Positions 1 through 9,461 of a DNA stretch of 64,000 nucleotides are shown piece by piece; within the stretch, counting starts at the first letter, position 1, and the number at the start of each line of letters is the position of its first letter. The position numbers and the translations under genes were made by a program. This DNA comes from Branchipolynoe longqiensis. Taxonomy: Eukaryota > Annelida > Polychaeta > Phyllodocida > Polynoidae. The notes beneath the pieces were generated by a model that saw nothing but the letters and a program-made list of their open reading frames with translations, made no database searches and was not told the origin of the DNA. The DNA is taken from assembly GCA_030323885.1 (NCBI GenBank), contig CM059202.1, positions 47,014,849-47,078,848 on the forward strand, given 5' to 3'.

Positions 1-43
1 GGAGAAGAGGAATGAGAAGTCCGCAGGTAATGCGGATACCGCA

Positions 44-3000
44 TTGATAACTGAAAATCTCAGGCCGGAACGCCTATGCTACAAATGCAACAAGCCAGGA
101 CATTTTAAGAAAAATTGTCCACAGCTCCAGGATCAAAAGTCGAGTGGGAAGTCAGGTGGACAATCTGGCAAGAAGTTTGGTAGGCAAGGCAAGGCAAAGG
201 CCTACCAAGCAAGTACAAACGACTCCAGTGATGACGAGTTTGCCTTAGTTGCACAACATGCACTGTCATCTGTGGCAATCGGAGGTTGGATTGTGGATTC
301 GGGAGCAACAGCGCACATGTGTAATGACAAGTCTTTGTTCAAGGAGCTGCACAGTACGGAACCGTTGAGTGTAACTCTTGGAGACGGTCATGGTCTAGAG
401 TCAACGGGTGCTGGTGATGTCCAATTATGCATGAAGCTATCTGACGGGAAGACTCAGAAGTGCTTGCTTTCTGATGTATTGTATGTGCCAGGACTGGCAT
501 ACAATCTCTTAAGCGTGTCTAAGGTGAGTGAAGCAGGGCTAACTGCAGTGTTTAGCAACACAGGCTGTCGGATCGAGACAGATGGAGGCAGAGTCGTAGC
601 AGCTGCGGGTTGTGCAGGTTCATTGTACTTCCTCAACTACGTGCCTCGTCAGGAAGTAAATGCTACCAGTAGCAGTAGTAAGGAGCCCAAGGAAGATTCG
701 TGGCATCAGCGGTATGGTCATCTCAATGAGCAGTCACTGAAGAAGCTGGTGCATGATAATCTTGTGGAGGGACTTACATATGATCCGTCACGGCAGTTGA
801 GTTTCTGTGAGCTGTGTGCTGAGTCGAAAAACCATCGGAAGAAGTTTGATAAGGATGGTGGACAGAGAAGTATGAAAATCCTAGGTCTGGTGCACACTGA
901 TGTTTGTGGCAAGATCACCAAGTCATTAGGAGGTGCACAGTATTTCCTCACATTTATTGATGATAAGACCAGGTACACGTGGGTATATTTCCTGAAGACC
1001 AAAGATGAGGTATTTACAAGGTTCCTCGAGTGGAAGTCAATGGTTGAAAAGTCAACTGGAAAACATCTAAAGATCCTGAGATCTGACAACAGTGGGGAAT
1101 ATACTTCAGGACAGTTTGAGACCTATCTCAAGAAGGAGGGTATCCGTCACGAATTGACTATACCGAAGACACCCAAGCAAAATGGTGTTGCAGAACGAAT
1201 GAACAGAACGCTGGTTGAAATGACACGGGCGATGCTTGGGAACATGCCACGAAGGTTTTGGGCTGAGGCAACATCCACAGCTGTCTACCTTCGGAACAGA
1301 AGTCCTACTGTGGCTGTACCAGGAATGACTCCATATGAAGCACTGAGTGGAGAGAAGCCGAATGTCAGTAATCTGAAGCCATTCGGGTGTGTATGCTATG
1401 CACATATCCCGAAGGATGAGCGAAAGAAGATGGACCTGAGATCGAGGAAATGTACATTTCTTGGTTATGGCAATCAAGTTAAAGGCTATAGGCTGTATGA
1501 TGATGTGCGGTCGAAAGTGATTCACAGTCGTGATGTGATCTTCAATGAGAGCAAACTGAGGAACGACTTGCCTACAGTTGAAGAGTCTATCCAGGAACTA
1601 CCTGAAGTGGAAGAATGTCCAGCAAATACGGATGAAGATCAGACAAATGCAGATGAAGATCTGGGAAATGCTGACGAAGTTCCAGCTGAAGTAGTTAATG
1701 ATGAGGCAGAAGTTACTCAAAGACGATCAGGACGACAACATAAATCCCCCGACAGGTATGGTGAATGGGTCACCATTGCTGATGTCAAAGATCCGAAGAC
1801 TTACCAGGAAGCTATGGCTACAGATGAGAACAAGTGGCAAGCAGTCATGGAGAAGGAGATTCAGTCTCTGAAGAAGAACGATGTCTGGAAGCTGGTGAAA
1901 CTTCCTAAGGACCGCAGGGTCATCGGCAGTTGGTGGGTCTTCAAGACAAAGCTGTCACCTGAGGGAAACGTAGAACGATACAAGGCGAGGCTGGTAGCCC
2001 AAGGGTATAGCCAGAAGTATGGTGTGGACTACGACGAGACTTTCAGTCCAGTCGTCCGGGCTGAGTCGGTACGCAGTGTGATAGCTCTAGCTGTGAAGAA
2101 GAAACTACTGCTTCATCAGATGGATGTGTCGACAGCATTTCTAAATGGAATGTTAGAGGAAGAAGTATACATCAAGCAGCCTGAGGGCTTTGTAGTGAAA
2201 GGCGAGGAGGATCTTGTATGCAAGCTCAACAGGAGCCTGTATGGACTGAAACAGTCACCGCGCTGCTGGAATGGAGTTTTAGACTCCTACCTGAAGAGTC
2301 ATGGACTGCAACAGTCTAATGCTGATCCTTGCATATATAGCAGTGCAGGAAAGGAAATAGTCATTGTGGCTGTTTACGTGGATGACATTCTCATCGCTAC
2401 TGAAACAAGTGCTATGATGAAAAGCATGAAGAAGTTGTTGTCTAAGAGGTTCGAGATGAAGGACTTAGGACAGCTTCAATCTTTTCTCGGTGTCCAAGTT
2501 AAGACCATGAAAGATGGGTCTATGTGGATTGGACAGCCAGGTTACACTGAGAAAATCCTTGAGAAGTTCAAGATGGGAGACGCCAAGCCAGTAAGCACAC
2601 CAGTTGATGTAAGTACAAAATTACAGAAGGACAGCAACGGCCCGATAGTCAACCAGTTGGCCTATCAGTCAGTAGTTGGCAGTTTGCTCTACTTAACCAA
2701 CTGGACTCGTCCAGATATTACTTTTGCTGTCAGCAACATCGCAAAATATGTGCAAAGTCCAACCAAAGAACACTGGACAGCTGCGAAGCGAATCCTACGC
2801 TACTTAAGAGGAACAACCTATTTCGGAATTCAGTACAACAGGAATTCCAAGGATAGCCTCATTGGCTACAGTGATGCAGATTGGGCAGGTGACATTAACG
2901 ACAGAAAATCTACGTCTGGGTATCTGTTTACCCTAGCAGGATCACCAGTGAGCTGGAGGAGCAAGAAGCAGAGGTGTGTTGCTCTATCAACAGCAGAAGC

Positions 3001-3142
3001 AGAATATATCGCGCTTGCTAGTGCAGCCCAGGAGACTGTGTGGCTGAGAGATTTACTACATGAACTGGATGACAACCCCAGTGAGGCAACCACGATGTAT
3101 GATGACAGTCAAGCAGCAATTGCCATGACGAAAAATCCATAG
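44..3142 (+). CDS. Ty1/copia Gag-Pol polyprotein (partial, one late stop)
   Basis: Retrotransposon polyprotein that would process itself, reverse-transcribe element RNA and integrate the cDNA. Position 44 is an arbitrary TTG; the frame continues upstream to base 2, so the N-terminus is missing. Counted from 44: CCHC knuckle CYKCNKPGHFKKNC at residues 12-25; aspartic protease DSGA at 85-88; GAG-pre-integrase WHQRYGHL near 220; DDE integrase with D286, D348 and E384 (35 residues between the last two); RT with YVDDILIA near 790-800; RNase H starting SDADWAGD near 945. The frame stops at TAG 3140-3142, inside the RNase H after KNP. It then continues in phase to TAG 3326-3328 with typical copia C-terminal sequence (KHIDIKYH, LADLLTKGLP). 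Apart from this stop I see no disablement, so the copy is young. Confidence 0.93.
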   Translation: MITENLRPERLCYKCNKPGHFKKNCPQLQDQKSSGKSGGQSGKKFGRQGKAKAYQASTNDSSDDEFALVAQHALSSVAIGGWIVDSGATAHMCNDKSLFKELHSTEPLSVTLGDGHGLESTGAGDVQLCMKLSDGKTQKCLLSDVLYVPGLAYNLLSVSKVSEAGLTAVFSNTGCRIETDGGRVVAAAGCAGSLYFLNYVPRQEVNATSSSSKEPKEDSWHQRYGHLNEQSLKKLVHDNLVEGLTYDPSRQLSFCELCAESKNHRKKFDKDGGQRSMKILGLVHTDVCGKITKSLGGAQYFLTFIDDKTRYTWVYFLKTKDEVFTRFLEWKSMVEKSTGKHLKILRSDNSGEYTSGQFETYLKKEGIRHELTIPKTPKQNGVAERMNRTLVEMTRAMLGNMPRRFWAEATSTAVYLRNRSPTVAVPGMTPYEALSGEKPNVSNLKPFGCVCYAHIPKDERKKMDLRSRKCTFLGYGNQVKGYRLYDDVRSKVIHSRDVIFNESKLRNDLPTVEESIQELPEVEECPANTDEDQTNADEDLGNADEVPAEVVNDEAEVTQRRSGRQHKSPDRYGEWVTIADVKDPKTYQEAMATDENKWQAVMEKEIQSLKKNDVWKLVKLPKDRRVIGSWWVFKTKLSPEGNVERYKARLVAQGYSQKYGVDYDETFSPVVRAESVRSVIALAVKKKLLLHQMDVSTAFLNGMLEEEVYIKQPEGFVVKGEEDLVCKLNRSLYGLKQSPRCWNGVLDSYLKSHGLQQSNADPCIYSSAGKEIVIVAVYVDDILIATETSAMMKSMKKLLSKRFEMKDLGQLQSFLGVQVKTMKDGSMWIGQPGYTEKILEKFKMGDAKPVSTPVDVSTKLQKDSNGPIVNQLAYQSVVGSLLYLTNWTRPDITFAVSNIAKYVQSPTKEHWTAAKRILRYLRGTTYFGIQYNRNSKDSLIGYSDADWAGDINDRKSTSGYLFTLAGSPVSWRSKKQRCVALSTAEAEYIALASAAQETVWLRDLLHELDDNPSEATTMYDDSQAAIAMTKNP

Positions 3143-3328
3143 TATCATGGGAGAGCCAAACACATTGACATAAAGTATCACTACATCAGGGAAGAGGTTG
3201 AGAAAGGAACTGTAGATTTGAAATTTTGTCCAACAGAGAAGATGCTAGCTGATCTTCTAACAAAAGGCCTCCCAAAGGACAAACATATTAAATTGTGTGA
3301 CATGCTTGGCATGACCAAACGTGGCTAG
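3143..3328 (+). pseudogene. C-terminal tail of copia RNase H after premature stop
   Basis: In phase with the main copia frame beyond the TAG at 3140-3142. It contains the conserved KHIDIKYHYIREEV stretch and LADLLTKGLP, which normally close copia Pol. One point mutation is enough to explain the interruption. Confidence 0.8.
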
Positions 3329-3415
3329 TCAGGGACTCCACTGGTAAAGAGTGGTAAGATGAAGAGCTAAGAACTAATGACACTGCCTCTTCTTAGATTA
3401 GCTATGAGTTTATTT

Positions 3416-3808
3416 TGTTGTCAAGCATACCTAGTATTTGGTACTTAAAGGTATATATAATCTTAAAGTTAGATGTGTAACTTTGCAAATGTTTATATGT
3501 TGACAAGATTTCATATCAGATAAATTTTGTATTGAACATCAAGTAGTTCTCAGGGTATCAGTTCTCCTAAGATATCAACATAAACATTTTATCTATATAG
3601 CTGGAGAAGACCGTTCATTTGTTCACAAGAAAGACTTATCCAGGGAACTGTCTTCATTAGAACTGATTTATTCATTTGCCAGATATTTGTGCGAGAAGGA
3701 GTATTGAAAGTTATGAACGCCCAAATATCTCATGAATGGACTCATTAGCACGATCTCATGAACGGGGCATGACTGACTAACCACCATGCTGCCATGCTGT
3801 TTACAACA
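3416..3808 (+). repeat. Candidate 3' LTR of the copia element
   Basis: Follows the Pol stop by 87 bp and is bounded by TGTTG at 3416 and CAACA ending at 3808, the usual copia LTR termini. It holds a TATA-like GTATATATAA at 3451. The 5' LTR is outside the window, so the boundaries cannot be checked by pairing, and no convincing purine tract precedes position 3416. Confidence 0.4.
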
Positions 3809-4059
3809 GGTGTAGATTGATATGTCTCAAGTAAAACCAAAAGTTTAACATGTCTATATTAAATACCTAGCATAACTAAATACCTAGCCCACTTAGAAAC
3901 ATGAACTAACTTAACTATGATATCTAGATGATCCATTCTATATTACTATATGTATTACAAAACAAATAAATATATAAACAATTATGGAATAATACTAATT
4001 AAGTTAACTTTTTAAAACACTTTCATTTTCTATAAAGAGATTTATTCTATATATTGATA
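3809..4059. other. AT-rich spacer, no feature seen
   Basis: AT-rich unique-looking sequence between the copia element and a DIRS repeat remnant. No ORF, repeat or splice-site-bounded exon is recognised. Confidence 0.5.
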
Positions 4060-4061
4060 TT

Positions 4062-4215
4062 ACTTGGTCGTAATGCTTGCATTGCGCTTGATTCGCGGCG
4101 GAGGAGGAGTGCCCCCCCCCCTTTCCTCCGGCTCACCAACGACAGTTGAGTTACATGACCCCCCCCCCCCACCTATCCCGGCCTTATAACCCAGCCGGCC
4201 TGTTGCTCCCAGCCA
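4062..4215 (+). repeat. Remnant of GC-rich DIRS terminal repeat (B1/A2 junction)
   Basis: Matches the reverse complement of 29,940-30,060 and of the end of the repeat near 30,557-30,590: the TTGGT.GTAATGCTTGCATTGC stretch leads directly into a TTGATTCGCGG stretch, then C-runs and CTTATAACCC. It therefore preserves the unoccupied form of the site that holds a solo LTR at 30,053-30,556. Two C-homopolymers of 9 and 14 bases are present. Confidence 0.6.
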
Positions 4216-4235
4216 TTCGCCTCCCGACGTCCCGA

Positions 4236-5249
4236 AAGACCAAAGCCGGGTAGCTGCTGCGGCAGTCTGCCGATGGGGCAAGTTTGATGTACGTTTTCCC
4301 GATCAGAGCTCGATTTTCACTGCAGAAGCCCGAGCACTCCTTCTCGCATTGAAGTGTATCGAGGTATCCAACCACACTAACTATGTTATATACAGTGATT
4401 CGTTCTCTTGCCTCCTGGCTGTTGCTGGACTGAAAACAAATCACCCTATTCTAGCAATGGTCATATATAAAATGAATCAACTGACAACGGATGGGTATGA
4501 CATCCACCTGTGCTGGGTGCCTGGCCATGCCGGCATACAAGGAAACAAACGAGCTGACCGGGCTGCGAAGAAGGCCCTGAACTGTGATCTTGAACCGTGT
4601 CTGATCCCTCACTCTGATCTGAAACCACTAATAGCCACCCACATAAAATCCAAATGGCAACATGAGTGGGATGAAAACATTAATAAACTTAAAGAAATTG
4701 AACCATCTGTGGGAAAGCCACTACAGACTCATGCGAGAGGTCGGCGGGACCAAGTGGTCCTTAGCCGCTGCCGTATTGGCCACTCGTGGCTTACACATGC
4801 TTTTCTGCTCAAGGGGGAACCTCCCCCTGAATGTATTGGGTGTCAGTCCCCGCTGACACTCAAACACATTTTACTAAGTTGCATTGATTTTCTGGCCCTG
4901 TGCTAACAGTTCTACACTGCAGACAGTATGCATGACCTTTTTACTAAGGTAAAACAGGAAAACATTTTAGCCTTTTTGAGGGCAGCTGGACTGTACCACC
5001 TCATATAGTTTACTAAATAGATTCTATTAATTATTAATAAAACTTTTCCTTTTCTATGGGAATTTGTTTCCCTTGACCACAAATATATGATTGTGAGCTT
5101 TCTAATTTAATGAGTGTCTATTGGCACATAATTGATTGTCTGCTTTTACATGTAAAAGTGATTGTTTGAACAAAAAACAAACATTTCTGGCCGTGAATAT
5201 GGCCTATGCTGCCGACACGGCATAAAGCAACCACCAATCAATCAATCAA
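4236..5249 (+). mobile_element. I-like LINE, 5'-truncated copy a
   Basis: Begins inside the ORF2 RNase H domain and runs through the stop, 3' UTR, terminal hairpin (GCCGTG...CACGGC type) and (CAAT)n tail ending at 5249. The family recurs at 6.7, 7.9, 19.9, 24.1, 31.9, 35.7, 36.1, 38.6 and 47.5 kb. The RNase H downstream of RT and the microsatellite-like tail place it in the I superfamily, perhaps Nimb-like; the clade is inferred. Confidence 0.85.
4262..5008 (+). pseudogene. I-like LINE ORF2 C-terminus: RNase H domain
   Basis: Type I RNase H that would remove template RNA during LINE reverse transcription. Visible motifs are TAEARALLLAL (glutamate strand), YVIYSDSFS (catalytic Asp) and WVPGHAGIQGNKRADRAAK (the HxGxxGN..AD motif). 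A C-terminal Cys/His motif (ECIGC...LKHILLSC) follows, then the family terminus LRAAGLYHLI at TAG 5006-5008. The frame is interrupted once, at TAA 4904-4906, where other copies have CAA or CAG-type codons. The N-terminal endonuclease and RT are absent because of 5' truncation. Confidence 0.85.
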
Positions 5250-5548
5250 CCCGACGCCCCCTGCAGCACCACACCGCATGGTGGTGGTGGGCAGAGCACT
5301 GTAGCCATGGGAACCCAGGAATGCTTGATGTTCATTGGTGGAGCTTGAGATGTTTGATTCTCATTGGAGAATAAGGTCAGGTGATGTGCCATACCAGATC
5401 CATGTACCACTATAAATAATAAACCCGAGGGCTTGGCTCTCTCTCTACTTTCACTCTTTATACTCTTCCTTTCTCTTCTTGCCTGTATTGATTTCATTAT
5501 ACCCTTCCTACACAACCACAGATTCCAGCCGTGGACTTTACACCCAGC
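5250..5548 (+). repeat. Gypsy-type LTR, plus orientation
   Basis: Similar over most of its length to the reverse complement of 57,462-57,750. It contains a TATA-like ACTATAAATAATAAAC near 5410, a pyrimidine-rich U5 with TTGCCTGTATTGATTTCA, and ends GACTTTACA at about 5548. The exact 5' edge is uncertain because the sequence follows a LINE tail directly. Confidence 0.6.
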
Positions 5549-5915
5549 TGCAGGTGGTGTCCATAATGTTTGCAGGTTGGCTGGGTGTGCTTGTCCATCG
5601 GTCCCGTTGTAACAGGTCGTTGCAGACAGTTACAAAAGAACATATATCAATGCTTCTCTCCCTCAATGCACGCTTTCTGGTGCAGGAATGGAACATTTCA
5701 ATAATTATTAACCATCTCTTAAGTATGAACATCACATCACAATCTCAGTTGCTATGTTTTATCACACATAGGCACTTATTTCACAAAGCGAGTGGGGCAC
5801 CCATTGCTTCTCTGTTACATAATCCTGGTCCCCAGTCCATTGCCCGAGAATAATAATGTTCTTTGCCAATATATAAATCCAAACCAAAAATCTGTATATT
5901 TTTACATATTGATTA
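5549..5915 (+). repeat. Gypsy internal leader remnant
   Basis: Begins CCCAGCTGCAGGTGGTGT next to the LTR end and finishes with a GAATAATAATG...TCTGTATATTTTTACAT block. Both blocks recur in the same order at 56,173-56,620 before a Gypsy RT fragment, so this is the untranslated leader of that family. No coding sequence is left. Confidence 0.5.
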
Positions 5916-6704
5916 TGAAAATGAGTGGGTCACAGGCAAATAACAAATCAAACACACCTGGGACCAGAGATTATGAGTTCATCAATAATGATGACAACAA
6001 AATATGCAGAAACTGAAAGTACTTATTTAAATGTGAAACCAACACAAAGCAAATCCACAGAGCACAGGACAAACAACGAAGAGCACCAAGCCAGTAAAAC
6101 AAGTGCACCAAGCCAGTAAAACAAGCGCACAGCTGGCAACAGTAGCCATTACATAACATGTTATGAGAGGGTGACTCGCCAAGTACATAAATCCTGAACA
6201 TCTAGCCCATAACATCCTTTAAAGCTAATGAACGGTAGCAACACAAAGATGGTGCAAACAAGCAGTATGTTGATGAAATAAAACGGAGTCAAAGAAGCAA
6301 GTTACGGCATCATAAACAAGACTAAGCACTTTAATGGGTAGACTAGGACATGAGAAGCCAAATGGGCTAATTGTATTCCATGAGTGAATATTGAGCATGC
6401 CATGACGAAAACAATCTACTTGTATGATTAAAAGGTCATTAAGATAGGACACACATTAGATGCGATTCAGTATGGATGATATGAGTGAAAGTACGACGTC
6501 TGAACACCTTGACTTCTGGATACTGAATGCTTTATTCACCTCCAGGGCCCCAAACCACCGGCACACTTCAAACTTTGATGTCATCTCATTTACATATTCC
6601 TTTGTTCTCCACACATGCCTGGATGTCTTTTATGCATATATTACAATATGTAGCTAAACTCATATGACATGCTTAGAACGCACCTTGCCATGAAAAGCAG
6701 TGCT
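5916..6704. other. Non-coding spacer with a 22-bp tandem duplication
   Basis: No exon or TE recognised. Positions 6083-6104 and 6105-6126 are a near-perfect 22-bp tandem duplication (GCACCAAGCCAGTAAAACAAG unit). The remainder is unremarkable AT-rich sequence. Confidence 0.6.
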
Positions 6705-6715
6705 CCTAGATTTAA

Positions 6716-6784
6716 TTCTCGCCGTGAATATGGCCTATGCTGCCGACTCAGCGTAAAGAAACCACCAATCAATCAATCAATCAA
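6716..6784 (+). mobile_element. I-like LINE, 69-bp terminal insertion (copy b)
   Basis: Contains only the last bases of the LINE: the terminal hairpin region and (CAAT)n. It is flanked by an 11-bp target-site duplication CCTAGATTTAA at 6705-6715 and 6785-6795. This is a complete but extremely 5'-truncated target-primed insertion. Confidence 0.9.
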
Positions 6785-6795
6785 CCTAGATTTAA

Positions 6796-7104
6796 AGCAA
6801 GAATGTAATATATAATTGTTGTTATCATTGTTCTTAGCTTAGGTCAAGCAAGGCTTCAGAGTATATTGTATAAGTGTTGTGCTATTATAATTAGTATCCG
6901 TCAATGCAATATCATGTAATACTTAATGTTATAATATTATGTTGCTACATGACTTGGACTGCAAAGTCAATATTCATTTGCTTCATAATAACCAACTTTG
7001 ATATCAATAAAAAAAGGAAACAAAGTTAACCTCGGCCAATAGATTTAGTTACCAGAACAGATAACACAGAAAACAGTCCGTGAAGAGGCTCTGAACTCAT
7101 AGAT
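6796..7104. other. AT-rich spacer, no feature seen
   Basis: AT-rich sequence between a LINE micro-insertion and a second LINE fragment. I see no ORF, repeat or splice-bounded exon. Confidence 0.5.
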
Positions 7105-7335
7105 CGCACAGCCAGGGTAATGAGAAGGGGGACATCGACCGTACTCTGGATGCCCAAACCTAATACAAATAAGTTAATCGGAGCTCCGATTTACAAAGGA
7201 AGTGTCATGTGGAATAAACTCCCAACCAAAACCAGAGAAGTGGGTTCAATCCTTGCCTTTAAAAATGCACAGAGAGCTCACCTGGTTATTCAGGCCCAAA
7301 ACCTGGCACTGCAAATATATAATGTGACTTACTGA
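7105..7335 (+). pseudogene. C-terminal end of a second LINE ORF2
   Basis: Reads RRGTSTVLWMPKPNT...YKGSVMWNKLPTKTRE..SILAFKNAQRAHL and ends TAA at 7333-7335. The pattern 'shift-from-pro-rich strand, then WN.LP, then single-helix AFK' is the usual C-terminus of non-LTR ORF2 proteins lacking RNase H (Jockey/CR1-like). It is unrelated to the I-like family around it. The next few hundred bases are C-rich, then AT-rich, consistent with a 3' UTR. Confidence 0.6.
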
Positions 7336-7680
7336 ACGACCCATTGACTTCGCCCTCTCTCATGCCTGCTCTCTCCCTGCCTGTCCACCCCCTGCCCCTA
7401 GACCCCTCCCCCCCCACTTCCACATTTTGACAAACAACTATTATAATTCAATGACATAATAACATTCAAGACGCACTACCACCACTAAATAACTACATCT
7501 TCAACCAGCATTGCATGCAATATTAACCACTATACATGCACAACATGGCCCTATTAAAAGACTAACCATTATTAAAACCAAATCTAACTGATATATACAA
7601 ATGCAGCATATGATTTAGCCACTAGTGTACATTACTGCACACTCTATCTTGATGCATATACCTTGCACTATGTTGAGTAC

Positions 7681-7735
7681 CTATGCTGTACACAATGTAC
7701 AGCATAGTACCTATGCTGTACACTATACAGCATAG
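7681..7735. repeat. Two tandem short palindromes
   Basis: Positions 7681-7707 form an 11-bp-arm palindrome (CTATGCTGTAC, 5-nt loop). Positions 7711-7735 form a 10-bp-arm palindrome with the same CTATGCTGTA arm. They look like a duplicated hairpin of a small inverted-repeat element. Confidence 0.75.
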
Positions 7736-7892
7736 GTTGCTCCCTCACTTTCTTTTTATGTTCAGAATGGGTTGTGCTGCACACAATGCAACACATTCCA
7801 CTTCCACTATGTACAAATCAAATGTGATCGCTCCAACGGCTGGAAGACCAGTGCCTCGGCGCTGACAAAATATGTATTCAAAATATTTACCA

Positions 7893-8534
7893 AAATGATG
7901 TTGAACCGTGTCTGATACCCCACTCTGATCTGAAACCACTATCACCCACATCAAATCCAAATGACAAAATGAATGGGATAAAAACGTTAACAAATTGCAT
8001 GAAATTGAACGGGCTGTGGGAAAACCACCACAGTCTCATGTGGGGGGTCGGCGGGACAAAGTGGTCCTTAGTCGCTGCCGTGTTGGCCACTCGTGGCTAA
8101 CACATATTTTCTTACTCAAGGGGGATCCTCCCCCTGAATGTATTTGATGTCAGTCCCCACTGACAGTCAAGCACATTTGACTAAACTGTGTTGATTTTAT
8201 GTCACTGCGCCTTTACACTGCAAACAGCATGCATGACCTTTTTACTAAAGTAAAACAAGAAGAAATTTTAGCCTGTTTGAGGGCAGCTGGTCTGTACCAC
8301 CTCATATAGTTCATTAAAACAATTTTTATTAATTACTTTTTTCATCTATTTTATTTTATTATATGATTTTGAGCTTTTATAAATTCATAAGTGTCTATTG
8401 ACACATAGCTGATTGTATGCTTTTACATTATATGTAAAGGTGATGGCTGAATAGAAACAAACAATTCTTGCCATGAATATGGCCTATGCTGCCGACACGT
8501 TGTAAAGAAACCACCAATCAACAATCAATCAATC
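7893..8534 (+). mobile_element. I-like LINE, 5'-truncated copy c
   Basis: Starts just after the RNase H core (matching 37,150 onward), carries the C-terminal Cys/His region with frame damage, the LRAAGLYHLI terminus at about 8281-8310, then the 3' UTR, terminal hairpin region and (CAAT)n tail ending at 8534. It is more diverged than copies j and e. Confidence 0.85.
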
Positions 8535-8979
8535 AGAAAACAGGCAATACCATAAGAATCTCAATTTATTGGAAAAAACCCTTTGCACACATTGTAAACA
8601 TTACAAGTATCGCAAACATTGTAGATATGGCAACATTGTTAATATATGTAAGTGGCCAAGAATCTGATATGGTTGGACTATTTTCAACATATTGTTCCCC
8701 AAAAAGGGAGATGTAATATATGTGTAGTGCGTATAGCAGCTGGTAACCCCGCAAAGTCATGAAAGGTCACCCCGGCTAACTGGGTCACATGAGAGGTCTA
8801 CTGGGAAATGATGACCAAAAAATAAGGTACTTACTATGCGCAAGTACTCATGCAGCTCACCGAGTATGTTAGTGCGCCTACACTGTGCTTGTTTAGAGTA
8901 TATCAGTGTATGTGGAGTGTGTGTATTCAGGTAAACTGAAGCAAGGTTTCAAGATGACCTGTCACTAGAGAGAAATTGC
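8535..8979. other. Spacer, nothing recognised
   Basis: No coding potential with splice sites, no repeats shared with the rest of the window. Confidence 0.4.
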
Positions 8980-9402
8980 ATATGGGTCATTCTCTGAGAT
9001 TGGGCACCAACGTGTGACATGGAAACCAAAGGAGAGAACTTTCCAAATAAAGGTAGAAAACATTCCAAATAATAGCAGAATCCATGTTCATATGAAGGTT
9101 TACATGTTGTGTGTATGTCCGAGTTGTAAAAAAGCTATTTCACCTTTTGATTTTGATCTTAGTCAGATTGAGCTCTACGGTTAAAATAACTTGTGTAACA
9201 TGGAAATCAAACACACATCCAGAACATCAACATGCACACCAAAATATTAGCTATCTTACAAGAAAAGTTTTAAAAAGTTTGTTAAAAGTTTGGATAAATG
9301 AATGGTGTCATTTTGTAAGTTTTCGCATTTTCATTTAAACACAAAAATCATACACGCATAATGTTAATACATTTTGTGGGATAGATTAAATACATACATA
9401 AC

Positions 9403-9427
9403 ACATCATCATCATCATCATCATCAT
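9403..9427 (-). repeat. Trinucleotide 3' tail of the nested LINE
   Basis: Eight CAT units on the plus strand, i.e. (ATG)n at the 3' end of the minus-strand LINE, about 40 bp beyond its stop. Short microsatellite tails of this kind are usual for RTE-like LINEs. Confidence 0.7.
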
Positions 9428-9461
9428 GCTGTCGGTCGCGATGCCACAAAGACTGCTTTCA

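Larger units (their letters stand above)
1..3808 (+). mobile_element. Ty1/copia LTR retrotransposon, 5' part outside window
   Basis: A single plus-strand reading frame carries the copia domain order zinc knuckle, protease, integrase, RT, RNase H. It is followed by a candidate 3' LTR. The frame is open back to base 2, so Gag and the 5' LTR lie left of the window. The integrase-before-RT order separates it from Ty3/Gypsy. Confidence 0.9.

Noticed and set aside
5162..5374. Short plus ORF across a LINE tail and an LTR
   Set aside because: It crosses two unrelated repeats, so it cannot be a conserved gene.
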